In this document: in pieces, positions 14,819 to 23,447 of the stretch
Position numbering within the stretch: the first letter of the stretch is position 1
How the letters are laid out: the number at the start of each line of letters is the position of its first letter
Assembly: GCF_000384155.1 (NCBI RefSeq)
Contig: NZ_KB913031.1
Span: forward strand, 310,001-374,000
Source: Methylophilus sp. 42
Lineage (GTDB): Bacteria > Pseudomonadota > Gammaproteobacteria > Burkholderiales > Methylophilaceae
DNA length: 64,000 bases
Direction of reading: 5' to 3'
Notes under the pieces: model-generated
Database searches by the model: none
What the model was told of the DNA's origin: nothing
What the model saw: the letters and a program-made list of their open reading frames with translations, nothing else
Program-made: the position numbers and the translations under genes

Positions 14819-17065
14819 TTAGGTTCTTGATTGCCGATTGAAGTAAATCAATCTCAAACCATTAAATACCACTAGCAAACTTGCACCCATATCAGCAAAG
14901 ACAGCCATCCACATAGATGCATTGTCAAATAAGGCAAGATATAAAAATACAAACTTGATGCCCAAGGCTAGAGCAATGTTCTGCCAAAGAATGGCATGCG
15001 TTTGTTTTGAGAGGCGAATTGTTTCAGGCAACCTACGTAGATCATCATTCATTACCAAAACATCTGCTGCTTCCATCGCAGTGTGTGTCCCAGCTGCTCC
15101 CATCGCAAAACCAATATCAGCTCGTGCTAATGATGGCGCATCATTGATCCCATCGCCGGTCATGGCAGTCACACCGAATTGTTTCTGAAGAAATTCAATT
15201 TCCTTTAATTTATCTTCTGGTAATAGATTACCTTTGACTTCATTGATGCCAGCTTGGATACCTACCGTTTTAGCGGTGGCCAGATTATCCCCTGTTAGCA
15301 TGACAGGTGTGACTCCAAGTCGTATGAGATCTGAAACAGCTTCTTTTGAAGAGGACTTGATCGTATCCGCTACCGAGCAAACTGCCAGCACTTTTTCGAA
15401 TGTGGCCAGTAAGCTAACCGTGCGACCGGCATTTTCTAGTTTGGCTAATTGCATTTCCAATTCGGAGGAGCAAAGGTTCATCTCCTCAATCCAGCGATGG
15501 TTTCCCAAGAAAAAGGTACTGTTTCCAATTTTGGCCTGTACTCCACGTCCAGCAACAGCTTTGAAATTCTTCACATCCTTAGTTTGCCCAGATAAGCCCT
15601 CAGCAATTGCTTTTGACACGGGGTGATCTGACCGAGATGCCAAACTATAGGCAATACTTTTTAACTCAGTGGGATTAGACTGCACATCAAATACATCAAA
15701 GCTAGATAGCTTGGGTTTTCCTTCAGTAATCGTTCCTGTCTTGTCTAGCGCAACCGCTTTTATCTTACGGGCCTCTTCAAGATAAACTCCACCTTTGATG
15801 AGTATGCCTCTTCTCGCTGCTGCTGCAAGGCCACTTACTACGGTAACAGGCGTCGATATCACCAACGCACACGGGCAAGCAATCACCAGTAATACAAGTG
15901 CTTTATAAATAGACTTCATCCAGGTCCATTCCAGTAAGAATGGCATCCAGAGAGCCACGATTAGCGCAAGAACAAAAACCGCGGGTGTATAGATCGCCGC
16001 AAAGGAATCTACAAATCTCTGTGTCGGCGCCCGGGAACCTTGGGCTTGCTCAACCGCATTGATGATTCTGGATATTGTGCTGTTCGAAGAAAGGGCAGTG
16101 ATTCGAATCTCTAATTCAGCCGCTTGGTTGATAGTTCCGGCAAACACTTGATCATTTGGAGACTTATCCACTGGTAGGCTTTCGCCGGTAACAGGAGATT
16201 GGTCTATAGCACTCTGCCCGGAAATCACAATGCCATCTAGCGGGATACGTTCACCTGGTCGAATACGCACTTTTGCATCAATTGGAATATCTTTGACCAA
16301 TTCACGCTTCCATGCCCCATCCGATTGCAAAACCTCAGCATCTTCTGGGGTTAATTCCATCAAGCTCTTAATTGCGTTCCGTGCTCTATCTACAGCCTTA
16401 GCTTCGATAGCTTCTGCGATTGCATAGAGCGCCATCACCATTGCAGCCTCAGGCCATTGACCAATGAAAAATGCACCGGTGACAGCAATGGTCATTAATG
16501 CATTGATGTTTAAACGTCCATCATTAAATGCTTTGAGTCCTTTTATATAAACATCTAACCCTGTCAAAGCGATTGAGAGACCAGCCAAAGCCATTCCAAG
16601 ATATCGAATTTCTTGGGTACCTGTAAATGCAAACTCCAGGACTTCGGCTGCTACTGCCAAAACCAAGCCGGCAATTGGTTTGCCCCAACTGCTCCAAAAT
16701 CCTTTTGGAGACGCTGTAATGACTTCAGAGTTTTTCTCATCAAGGATTAATTCAGTTTCAAAACCTGATTTCTTGATTGCCTCCATAGCTAATGGGATGC
16801 TATTCGCATCTGCATCTATGATCAGTTCACGTGCGCCCAAATTAAATCTTAAGCTTTTGATTGCATCAATCTTTGCAAGCGCACGTCTAATCTCAGCTTC
16901 CTCAGAAGCACAATCCATGGATGGAATACGAAATCTTGCTTGATCTACAGTAGATAAAGAGGTTGTCAATGTACCCTCTGAAAGTGCAGTAGTAATTACT
17001 GGTTCTTTATCAATGCAATCACTGCATTGCTTAGCTTCATTTTTATGATTCTTAGATCTATTCAC
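14819..17065 (-). CDS. cadA: Cd/Zn/Pb-translocating P-type ATPase
   Basis: P1B-type ATPase of about 748 residues. GTG 17065 is chosen because GAGGAG lies six bases upstream; ATG 17095 is an alternative. N-terminal cysteines (KQCSDCIDKEP) precede a heavy-metal domain with PSMDCASEEAEIRRAL. The core has the CPC helix (LVIACPCALVISTP), the phosphorylation loop ALDKTGTITEGKP, the TGES actuator motif (PVTGESLPVDK) and TGDGINDAPSLA. CPC with a DCxxEE metal-binding loop is typical of CadA/ZntA exporters of Cd, Zn and Pb. Inner membrane. It follows czcCBA, with about 100 bp from the czcA stop, and heads cadA-flgB-DMT. Confidence 0.92.
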   Translation of the reverse strand: MNRSKNHKNEAKQCSDCIDKEPVITTALSEGTLTTSLSTVDQARFRIPSMDCASEEAEIRRALAKIDAIKSLRFNLGARELIIDADANSIPLAMEAIKKSGFETELILDEKNSEVITASPKGFWSSWGKPIAGLVLAVAAEVLEFAFTGTQEIRYLGMALAGLSIALTGLDVYIKGLKAFNDGRLNINALMTIAVTGAFFIGQWPEAAMVMALYAIAEAIEAKAVDRARNAIKSLMELTPEDAEVLQSDGAWKRELVKDIPIDAKVRIRPGERIPLDGIVISGQSAIDQSPVTGESLPVDKSPNDQVFAGTINQAAELEIRITALSSNSTISRIINAVEQAQGSRAPTQRFVDSFAAIYTPAVFVLALIVALWMPFLLEWTWMKSIYKALVLLVIACPCALVISTPVTVVSGLAAAARRGILIKGGVYLEEARKIKAVALDKTGTITEGKPKLSSFDVFDVQSNPTELKSIAYSLASRSDHPVSKAIAEGLSGQTKDVKNFKAVAGRGVQAKIGNSTFFLGNHRWIEEMNLCSSELEMQLAKLENAGRTVSLLATFEKVLAVCSVADTIKSSSKEAVSDLIRLGVTPVMLTGDNLATAKTVGIQAGINEVKGNLLPEDKLKEIEFLQKQFGVTAMTGDGINDAPSLARADIGFAMGAAGTHTAMEAADVLVMNDDLRRLPETIRLSKQTHAILWQNIALALGIKFVFLYLALFDNASMWMAVFADMGASLLVVFNGLRLIYFNRQSRT

Positions 17066-17162
17066 GATATTCTCCTCAATGGAATCATGAAACATTTATG
17101 CTAATGATCAGGCTGCTACAAATACAACCTGATCCGATCACTTAATTAACCAAAACTCCAAA

Positions 17163-20100
17163 TCAATTTGGGTTTTTAGCTTCGTTGAGCTCCCTCCTTG
17201 TTTCCATCCAGTCGTACGCAACCGGCAGGAAAACCAAGGTAAGTGCCGTAGCCGTGAGAAGGCCTCCAATAACCACGACAGCAAGTGGTCTAAGGATTTC
17301 TGAACCGACACCGGTTGCAAGTAAGAACGGGATCAAACCAAAGATCTCTACCATGGCCGTCATCATCACAGGCCTTAATCGGAGAGTGGTACCTTCCAGT
17401 ACAGCCTCATCTACGGACTTGCCTTCTTCGCGTAAGCCATTGATAAACTCCACTAAGACAATACCGTTCAACATGGCCACCCCGAACACTGCGATAAAGC
17501 CAATCGCCGCAGGCACCGAGAGGTACTGGCCGGCAATTGCCAGAGAGAAAATGCCGCCGATTGCTGCGAAAGGCACATTGGCAATAATCAGTCCGGCATA
17601 ACGTAGTGAATGGAAGGCTGTGTAGAGAAGAACGAATATCAGACCAATGGTAAGCGGTACAATGATTGCCAGCTTAGTCATGGCTCGTTGCTGGTTCTCA
17701 AATGCGCCACCCCATTGAATCCAATAACCACTTGGAAGTTTTACTTGCTGCTCAATCGCGGCTTGGGCCTCTTTAACAAAGCCATCAATGTCCCGGCCTT
17801 GCACGTCCATTTGAATCACTGCGTAACGTTGCAATTGCTCACGTCTGACAAATGAATAACCCTCTTCAATATCAACGCTAGCAACTTGAGACAACGGAAT
17901 CAACGCACCCTGAGATGTTGAAATGGGGATATCGTTAATTGCTCGAATATCACTGCGGTACTCCGGTTGTAACCAAACTTGGATGGCAAATCGCTTCACA
18001 CCGTCAATCAGCGTAGAGACGGGCTTGCCACCAATGCCTGATTGCACAACTTGTAAGACATCATCAGCATTAATGCCATAACGGGCGATCGCTTCACGAT
18101 CCACATTGATAATGAGTTGCGGTTTTCCTATGTTGGCTTCCAACGCCAGATCTGTAACTCCATTAACTTTGGAGACCACAGCTCTTACCTGATTAGCGAT
18201 ACGATCAATGGTTGCAAGATCTTCACCATAGACTTTTGCAGACAAAGTTGCCCTGACGCCCGAGATCAATTCTTCAACCCGAGACTGGATAGGTTGAGAA
18301 GCCGAAATAACAGCCTCAGGGACATCTTTTTCAACTTGCTCCTGGAGCTGCTGCGCGAGGTCGCCATAGGTAATTTCTTGAGGCCATGAGTCTGCTGGTT
18401 TTAAATGCACTAGTACTTCCATGTAGTTCACGTCAGCGGTTTCACCCTTTTCTGCACGACCAATCATTGCCAGGCTGCTTTGCACTTGGGGCATTTTTTT
18501 GAGGCTCTTCGCCACACGATCAGAGACTGAAATAGATTGCTCAAGTGAGGTAGAAGGGATGCCTGTCACCCTAAAGAGAATGTCCTGTTCCTGCAGGTTG
18601 GGCATAAACTCTTTGCCCAGGAATGGAAACATCGCTAAGGCGGCAATGAAGGCAATACCCGTAGAGCCTACGACTAGCTTCTTATGTGCCAAGCACCACT
18701 TCAGCAGAGATACATACTTAGGCTTGATTAAGCGAATCAGCCATGGATCTCTCTCTTCCTTTGGCTTCAACGCCAAAGAACACAACACCGGAATAAGTGT
18801 CAGCGTCAGGATCATTGAGCCAATCATGGCAAAAGTCATGTTGATGGCCAAGGGCTTAAATAGCTTCCCTTCCAGCCCCGTCAGGGAGAAGATAGGCAGG
18901 AAAACCACTGTGATGATCAACACACCAAAAGTGATTGGATTGATCACCTCTCGTGAAGCATCGAGTACGATTTTGGATCTATCTACCTTTTGACCAGCGA
19001 AGTGAGCCAAACGACGGAAGCAGTTCTCAACAAGAACCAGTGGGCCATCAATGGTCATACCTAGGCCAATAATCAAACCACCCAATGACATCAGATTAGC
19101 TGAGATGCCATATTTCTCCATGAAGATAAAAGCGATCAGACGGCCCATTGGGATTGCTACAACGACGACTAAAGCCGAACGCACTTCGCCAAGCAACATG
19201 AACAGCACCGCAATGACTAGCAATGCGCCCTCAATCATGGCGCGGTCTGCCATACGTATAGCCTTGTCAATGATCGCGGTTCGATCATAAACAGTTTCCA
19301 GTGTCACACCCTTAGGTAAGGTGGCTTTCACCAGCTCCAACTTCTCTTTGGCAGCATCAACCACTTGCTGGGCATTTTCACCAATCCTGGCAAGTACCAT
19401 ACCCATCACAACTTCCTTGCCATCTTGCGTAACAGCACCAAAACGGGGGCCTGCGCCTTCAACTACTTTGGCAATGTTTTCTACATAGACTGGCGTACCC
19501 TGGTTCTCAGAGACGACGATACGTTGAATATCGCGGCTATTTTTAACCAGCCCTAAGCCACGCACCAAGAACTGTTCTTGGCCAATATTGACGTATTGCC
19601 CACCAACCTGATGGTTATTTGCCACCAATCTGTCGATGACTTCAGAGAAGGTCAGGCCATATTTGAATAGCTTTTGAGGGTCGATTTGAACCTGAAATTG
19701 TTTCTCGTTGCCTCCCCAGGATGTGATGTCATCGACTCCGGGTACGGTACGCATCACCATACGCACATTCCAGTCATGCAATGTGCGAAGATCCATAGTG
19801 CTTTGCTTATCGGACTTCAAGGTATACCAAAGTACCTGACCTAAACCTGATGTGTTAGGGCCAAGTGTTGGTTCGCCATAGCCTGCCGGCATTCTGGAGC
19901 GAGCATCAGCTAGCTTTTCACCCACCAAAAAGCGAGCCTGTTGTATGTCAGTAGTATCAGAAAAATAAACACTGATATAAGACAAACCAAACAATGAAAC
20001 TGACCGAATCTCCTCAATACCTTTCAGGCCAGCCAAAGAACTCTCGACTGGAAAAGTAATTAGCTTTTCAACATCTTCAGAAGCAAGTCCAGGAGACTCC

Positions 20101-20252
20101 GTGTACACGTTTACCTGCACAGGAGTCACGTCTGGGAAAGCATCTAGAGGGACTTCCTGCCATGCTTTGACACCGAAAAAAACCACGACAACAAAGGCAA
20201 GAATGACAAGAAGCTTGTATTTGAGGGCAGCATCTAATATCCAATTCAACAT
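17163..20252 (-). CDS. czcA: CzcA/CusA-family heavy-metal RND pump
   Basis: A 1029-residue inner-membrane RND transporter. It begins MLNWILDAALKYKLLVIL, has the paired large periplasmic loops and twelve membrane helices, and has PLDAFPDVTPVQVNVYTESP at the start of the porter domain, characteristic of HME-RND pumps. The central proton-relay helix reads GLGMTIDGPLVLVENC: the Asp-Gly and VEN parts are kept, but the first Asp of the Zn-type DFGxxxDGA signature is absent, so metal specificity cannot be read safely. It works with the membrane-fusion and outer-membrane genes just upstream, ten bases apart, to expel cations from periplasm or cytoplasm to the outside. Confidence 0.92.
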   Translation of the reverse strand: MLNWILDAALKYKLLVILAFVVVVFFGVKAWQEVPLDAFPDVTPVQVNVYTESPGLASEDVEKLITFPVESSLAGLKGIEEIRSVSLFGLSYISVYFSDTTDIQQARFLVGEKLADARSRMPAGYGEPTLGPNTSGLGQVLWYTLKSDKQSTMDLRTLHDWNVRMVMRTVPGVDDITSWGGNEKQFQVQIDPQKLFKYGLTFSEVIDRLVANNHQVGGQYVNIGQEQFLVRGLGLVKNSRDIQRIVVSENQGTPVYVENIAKVVEGAGPRFGAVTQDGKEVVMGMVLARIGENAQQVVDAAKEKLELVKATLPKGVTLETVYDRTAIIDKAIRMADRAMIEGALLVIAVLFMLLGEVRSALVVVVAIPMGRLIAFIFMEKYGISANLMSLGGLIIGLGMTIDGPLVLVENCFRRLAHFAGQKVDRSKIVLDASREVINPITFGVLIITVVFLPIFSLTGLEGKLFKPLAINMTFAMIGSMILTLTLIPVLCSLALKPKEERDPWLIRLIKPKYVSLLKWCLAHKKLVVGSTGIAFIAALAMFPFLGKEFMPNLQEQDILFRVTGIPSTSLEQSISVSDRVAKSLKKMPQVQSSLAMIGRAEKGETADVNYMEVLVHLKPADSWPQEITYGDLAQQLQEQVEKDVPEAVISASQPIQSRVEELISGVRATLSAKVYGEDLATIDRIANQVRAVVSKVNGVTDLALEANIGKPQLIINVDREAIARYGINADDVLQVVQSGIGGKPVSTLIDGVKRFAIQVWLQPEYRSDIRAINDIPISTSQGALIPLSQVASVDIEEGYSFVRREQLQRYAVIQMDVQGRDIDGFVKEAQAAIEQQVKLPSGYWIQWGGAFENQQRAMTKLAIIVPLTIGLIFVLLYTAFHSLRYAGLIIANVPFAAIGGIFSLAIAGQYLSVPAAIGFIAVFGVAMLNGIVLVEFINGLREEGKSVDEAVLEGTTLRLRPVMMTAMVEIFGLIPFLLATGVGSEILRPLAVVVIGGLLTATALTLVFLPVAYDWMETRRELNEAKNPN

Positions 20253-20261
20253 GCTGTTCTC

Positions 20262-21443
20262 CTAGTGCTCATCACTGATTTGTGATTTGAGTTGTCGAGC
20301 TTTTAGAGCATATACGCCTGTCTGAACGATGCTTTCATCTTCAGTTAATCCAGTTTTGATTTCGACATACTCGTTATATCGGGCACCTAGTTCTACAGCT
20401 CTTGCTTTAAATCCGCCATCTTCGCTCACGTAGACATTAGGGATACCTTGTACCATCACGACAGATGTATTAGGTACAACTAGAACATCCTTCGTACCAG
20501 AATGATTCAGAACGACCTTGGCAAACATGTCGATGCGAAGCTTTTGCTCTGTATTAGGCAGTTCGATACGCGCCTTGACCGTACGGGTGGTTTTATCCAC
20601 CACACTAGATAGGTAGCTCACTTTCCCGGTAAATACCTCATCGGGATAAGCGGTCACAGTCACACTGGCTGTTTTACCGACTTCCAGATATTGCAAATCC
20701 CTTTCTGGAACATCGGCATCAATCCACACCGTTGACATGTCCGCGATGGTGAAAATGGTATCTGCTGGATTGGCTAATTCACCAATCACTGCATTTTTCT
20801 CTATCACGATGCCGTTGAATGGTGCTTTCAATAGGTAGGTAGATCCACTCTGCTGATCCAGACCGCCATACATTCTTAATCTTTCAGAGTCTGCGTAGAG
20901 CGCTGATTTAGCGCGCTCCAGTGCAGACTGAGATTCAATGAATTGCTTTTGTGGCACAACCTTGTCTTCATACAGCTTGGATATACGATCAAAGTTCGCC
21001 TGAGCTAGCGTTAGATCGGTCTTAGAGCTTCTGAATTGTGCACGAGCCTCCCCCATCGGAACACTGTCAATCTCAGCTAGGGTTTGGCTTGTTTTTACAT
21101 GGTCTCCAAGATTGGCGATCACTTTGGACAGCTTCCCTTCAATACGAGGCGTGACATGAGCCAGTTTATTTTGATTGGCCAAAATGTTCGCTGTAAAACT
21201 GAGCTGATCCTGTATGGGTTGCTTGGTCACTTTGGCGATAGTGACACCACTTTTCTGTATCTCGGCAGGACTTAATTTAATTAAATCCTCATCAGCTTTT
21301 GTCTCCGCTGGGATACTTGAGGTTTCTGTTTTCGGCTCTTGAGGCTGGTTGTTCTCAGAACTGCACCCGCTTAAAATCATGAGAAAAATGATGACTGAAA
21401 ATGCCAGTGCAATCACGTATAAATTTCTGAAGAACTTTAGCAT
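20262..21443 (-). CDS. czcB: CzcB-family membrane-fusion (periplasmic adaptor) lipoprotein
   Basis: A 393-residue adaptor. Residues 1-27 form a lipoprotein signal with lipobox MILSGCSS; a Pro/Glu-rich linker follows. The barrel-sandwich halves are VTPRIEGKLSKVIANLGDHV and LLKAPFNGIVIEKNAVIGEL, with a helical hairpin between them (YEDKVVPQKQFIESQSAL). The beta-barrel and membrane-proximal parts follow (VWIDADVPERDLQYLEVGK). It links the RND pump to the outer-membrane channel. There is no N-terminal His-rich extension of the kind seen in some CzcB. It is 10 bp from czcA and 9 bp from czcC in one operon. Confidence 0.9.
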   Translation of the reverse strand: MLKFFRNLYVIALAFSVIIFLMILSGCSSENNQPQEPKTETSSIPAETKADEDLIKLSPAEIQKSGVTIAKVTKQPIQDQLSFTANILANQNKLAHVTPRIEGKLSKVIANLGDHVKTSQTLAEIDSVPMGEARAQFRSSKTDLTLAQANFDRISKLYEDKVVPQKQFIESQSALERAKSALYADSERLRMYGGLDQQSGSTYLLKAPFNGIVIEKNAVIGELANPADTIFTIADMSTVWIDADVPERDLQYLEVGKTASVTVTAYPDEVFTGKVSYLSSVVDKTTRTVKARIELPNTEQKLRIDMFAKVVLNHSGTKDVLVVPNTSVVMVQGIPNVYVSEDGGFKARAVELGARYNEYVEIKTGLTEDESIVQTGVYALKARQLKSQISDEH

Positions 21444-21452
21444 TTTAGTTTC

Positions 21453-22730
21453 CTAGTTTTGATCAGTTGCAGCTATAGGGGATAGCCAGCCAGAGATATA
21501 TTCCAATTCGATCTGCACGAGGCGCAGTTCTTTCTGAGCATCAATGATGTCTCGCTGCGCATCCACAACCTGCCTTTGCACAATCAATAACTGAGGTAAG
21601 CCGATTTCTCCGTTTTCAAAGGCTTTCTTGGAAAGTATCAGGTTTTCTTCCAACCTCGGATATACCTCGCTATCTAACCGTCTTACACGGTCTTTGATAT
21701 TTTCACGACGTAACCATGCGGCCTCTATAGTCGCTTTTGCATTGCGAGTACCAGAGGTGCGGTTGATTTCTGATTGGGTAAGCTCAGCGGCCGCACGACC
21801 TACACCCGCAGCATTTCGGCGGAAGATAGGCAATGGCAAAGAAACGCCGATGGATGAGATATTGTCGCTACCTGCCAAACTGGCTTCGGTGGTATTGATC
21901 AGACTCACCGTTAAATCTGGATAGCGCATGCTTTTTTGCAGCTCCAAGCGTGAGCGTGCAGAAGCTTCTTTACTGGTTAGTGCCTGAATGCCTGGGCGGG
22001 AGTCTAATTTGTTGAAAAGATCCTGCAATGTATATTGCGTCTGATTTGGAGTTAATTGCCCCGTGACCTCTGGAAAGTCGTTGGCATTGAGTTGTAGTGT
22101 GGCAGCTAGTTGGGTTCTGGCACGCAGTAGTTGTTCATTTAAAGAGATCAGCTGATTTCTTGCGCGTTCAGCATCAACGATGGCTAGATTACCATCAAGC
22201 AAACTATCTTCGCCGGCACTTACCCGCTTGCGAGACAGGGAGGTGTTTTGCTCTATGAGCTTGAGAATGCGCTTTTCAACTTCGATACGCTTTTGTACTG
22301 CGAGCACAGTAATAAACTGCTCTTCCAACTGTGCATGCAGGACACGGTACTCTTCAGCAATGTCCTGGCTAATTGCCGTTTTGCTTTCCTCAGCTGCTTG
22401 CCTACGGAAGCCTTGCTGTCCGGCAATCTCAAAGGTTTGAGAAACGCCTATGCCATATTCACCTCGATATGGGTCTGATGCGCCAGTTTGAGCAATACGA
22501 CGTGTTCTCGCCTCAAGGTTGACTGTTGGGTTGTAATAAAGTGGACCTGATGCATCCTGGAATTCGCCAGCCGGAATACTCTGGTTGGCGATCAAGCGTT
22601 TCAGATCAGGGTTATTCTGGGCAGCAATATTCCAAGCTGCATCCAATGTTAATGGTTCAGCTTGTATAGCTGGAGCTATGAAGAAAGCTATTGAAAGTAA
22701 TAGCCATCTTCTAATAGATGATTCAAACAC
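21453..22730 (-). CDS. czcC: CzcC-family outer-membrane efflux protein
   Basis: A 425-residue TolC-superfamily protein with a cleavable signal (SIAFFIAPAIQAEP). It holds two outer-membrane efflux repeats: AAQNNPDLKRLIANQ and a second copy around TSKEASARSRLELQ, with GVSLPLPIFRRNAAGVGRAA, the strand-helix junction typical of CzcC. It forms the outer-membrane channel of the tripartite metal efflux system with czcB and czcA. A stable hairpin (22761-22785) lies in the 66-bp gap to the upstream CzcI-like gene and may set relative expression. Confidence 0.88.
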   Translation of the reverse strand: MFESSIRRWLLLSIAFFIAPAIQAEPLTLDAAWNIAAQNNPDLKRLIANQSIPAGEFQDASGPLYYNPTVNLEARTRRIAQTGASDPYRGEYGIGVSQTFEIAGQQGFRRQAAEESKTAISQDIAEEYRVLHAQLEEQFITVLAVQKRIEVEKRILKLIEQNTSLSRKRVSAGEDSLLDGNLAIVDAERARNQLISLNEQLLRARTQLAATLQLNANDFPEVTGQLTPNQTQYTLQDLFNKLDSRPGIQALTSKEASARSRLELQKSMRYPDLTVSLINTTEASLAGSDNISSIGVSLPLPIFRRNAAGVGRAAAELTQSEINRTSGTRNAKATIEAAWLRRENIKDRVRRLDSEVYPRLEENLILSKKAFENGEIGLPQLLIVQRQVVDAQRDIIDAQKELRLVQIELEYISGWLSPIAATDQN

Positions 22731-22760
22731 GGCAAGACCTCTCTCGTTAGATCAATGATC

Positions 22761-22785
22761 AAGATGCTGAACGAGTCAGCATCTT
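22761..22785 (-). promoter_or_regulatory. 10-bp stem hairpin between the CzcI-like gene and czcC
   Basis: AAGATGCTGA and TCAGCATCTT with a 5-nt loop. No U-tract follows, so it is more likely an mRNA-stability or processing element than a terminator. Confidence 0.55.
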
Positions 22786-22796
22786 AGACAAATTGA

Positions 22797-23162
22797 CTAA
22801 ATGAGTGCAGGAGGTCTGTAGAGACTTTTTAGGACAGGGTTGGTGAACTGATCTTTAGGCTCAGTTTTGAAAATCGTCGAGCCCAATTGGGAAAGTGTAC
22901 TAACTACTTCATTGGTCTCAATAGCCGTGATATGTGCAGAGATATGGCAAGCATGATCACAAAACTGCTCCGGCATCGGGACAGTTTGATTATCTGAGAC
23001 CGAAGTGATTTGTGACTTATTAATCAAATGGACATCTTGCATAACCGCTTGAGACGCTACAGCATCATCAAATAAAACTTCAGGCGAAAAGGCCCACGCC
23101 GATGAACTCATCACTGAGATCAGCGCAAGAAATACCATGAATTTTTTAAAAATTTGATACAT
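22797..23162 (-). CDS. czcI: CzcI-like small periplasmic protein
   Basis: A 121-residue protein with a clear signal peptide (FMVFLALISVMSSSAWAFSP), then a small periplasmic domain with FCDHACHISAHITAI (Cys and His metal ligands) and a C-terminus that ends YRPPALI. Its position as the first gene before czcC, the Cys/His cluster and the Pro-Pro tail match the CzcI family, regulatory periplasmic proteins of czc operons that modulate cobalt-zinc-cadmium resistance. The gene symbol is given on context and is less certain than the czcCBA calls. Confidence 0.6.
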   Translation of the reverse strand: MYQIFKKFMVFLALISVMSSSAWAFSPEVLFDDAVASQAVMQDVHLINKSQITSVSDNQTVPMPEQFCDHACHISAHITAIETNEVVSTLSQLGSTIFKTEPKDQFTNPVLKSLYRPPALI

Positions 23163-23305
23163 GCCTTTTTAAATCTAACAATAACTTATTGATGAGTCAA
23201 TGAGTTTAGTGTAACTAAATGTACAAAAGTCTGAATCCCCGAAGCATACTTTTGAATCTGCCTCTTAATTTCTGTGGACTATCAATAAAACCAATCATTC
23301 ATGGG

Positions 23306-23351
23306 TGCATTTTTTGCAGGAAATTTAAGATATCACTCTGCAAAAAATGCA
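23306..23351. promoter_or_regulatory. 14-bp perfect inverted repeat between the czc and eptA genes
   Basis: TGCATTTTTTGCAG (23306-23319) and CTGCAAAAAATGCA (23338-23351) with an 18-bp spacer. It lies in the divergent 285-bp region between czcI (start 23162) and the phosphoethanolamine transferase. Possible binding site for a metal-responsive regulator; no czcRS pair is in the window. Confidence 0.5.
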
Positions 23352-23424
23352 TGGCTATCAGGATGAGTTTTAATTAAATATATAAAATTCAATCGGTTAC
23401 GAACTGGCATCCGAATTGCTTATC

Positions 23425-23443
23425 AAGAATGATAATCATTAGA
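23425..23443 (+). promoter_or_regulatory. Fur-box-like site directly upstream of eptA
   Basis: AAGAATGATAATCATTAGA agrees with the classical 19-bp Fur box (GATAATGATAATCATTATC) at 15 of 19 positions and has a perfect AATGAT-A-ATCATT core. It ends four bases before ATG 23448, overlapping the ribosome-binding region, so a bound regulator would block expression. Confidence 0.6.
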
Positions 23444-23447
23444 AGAT

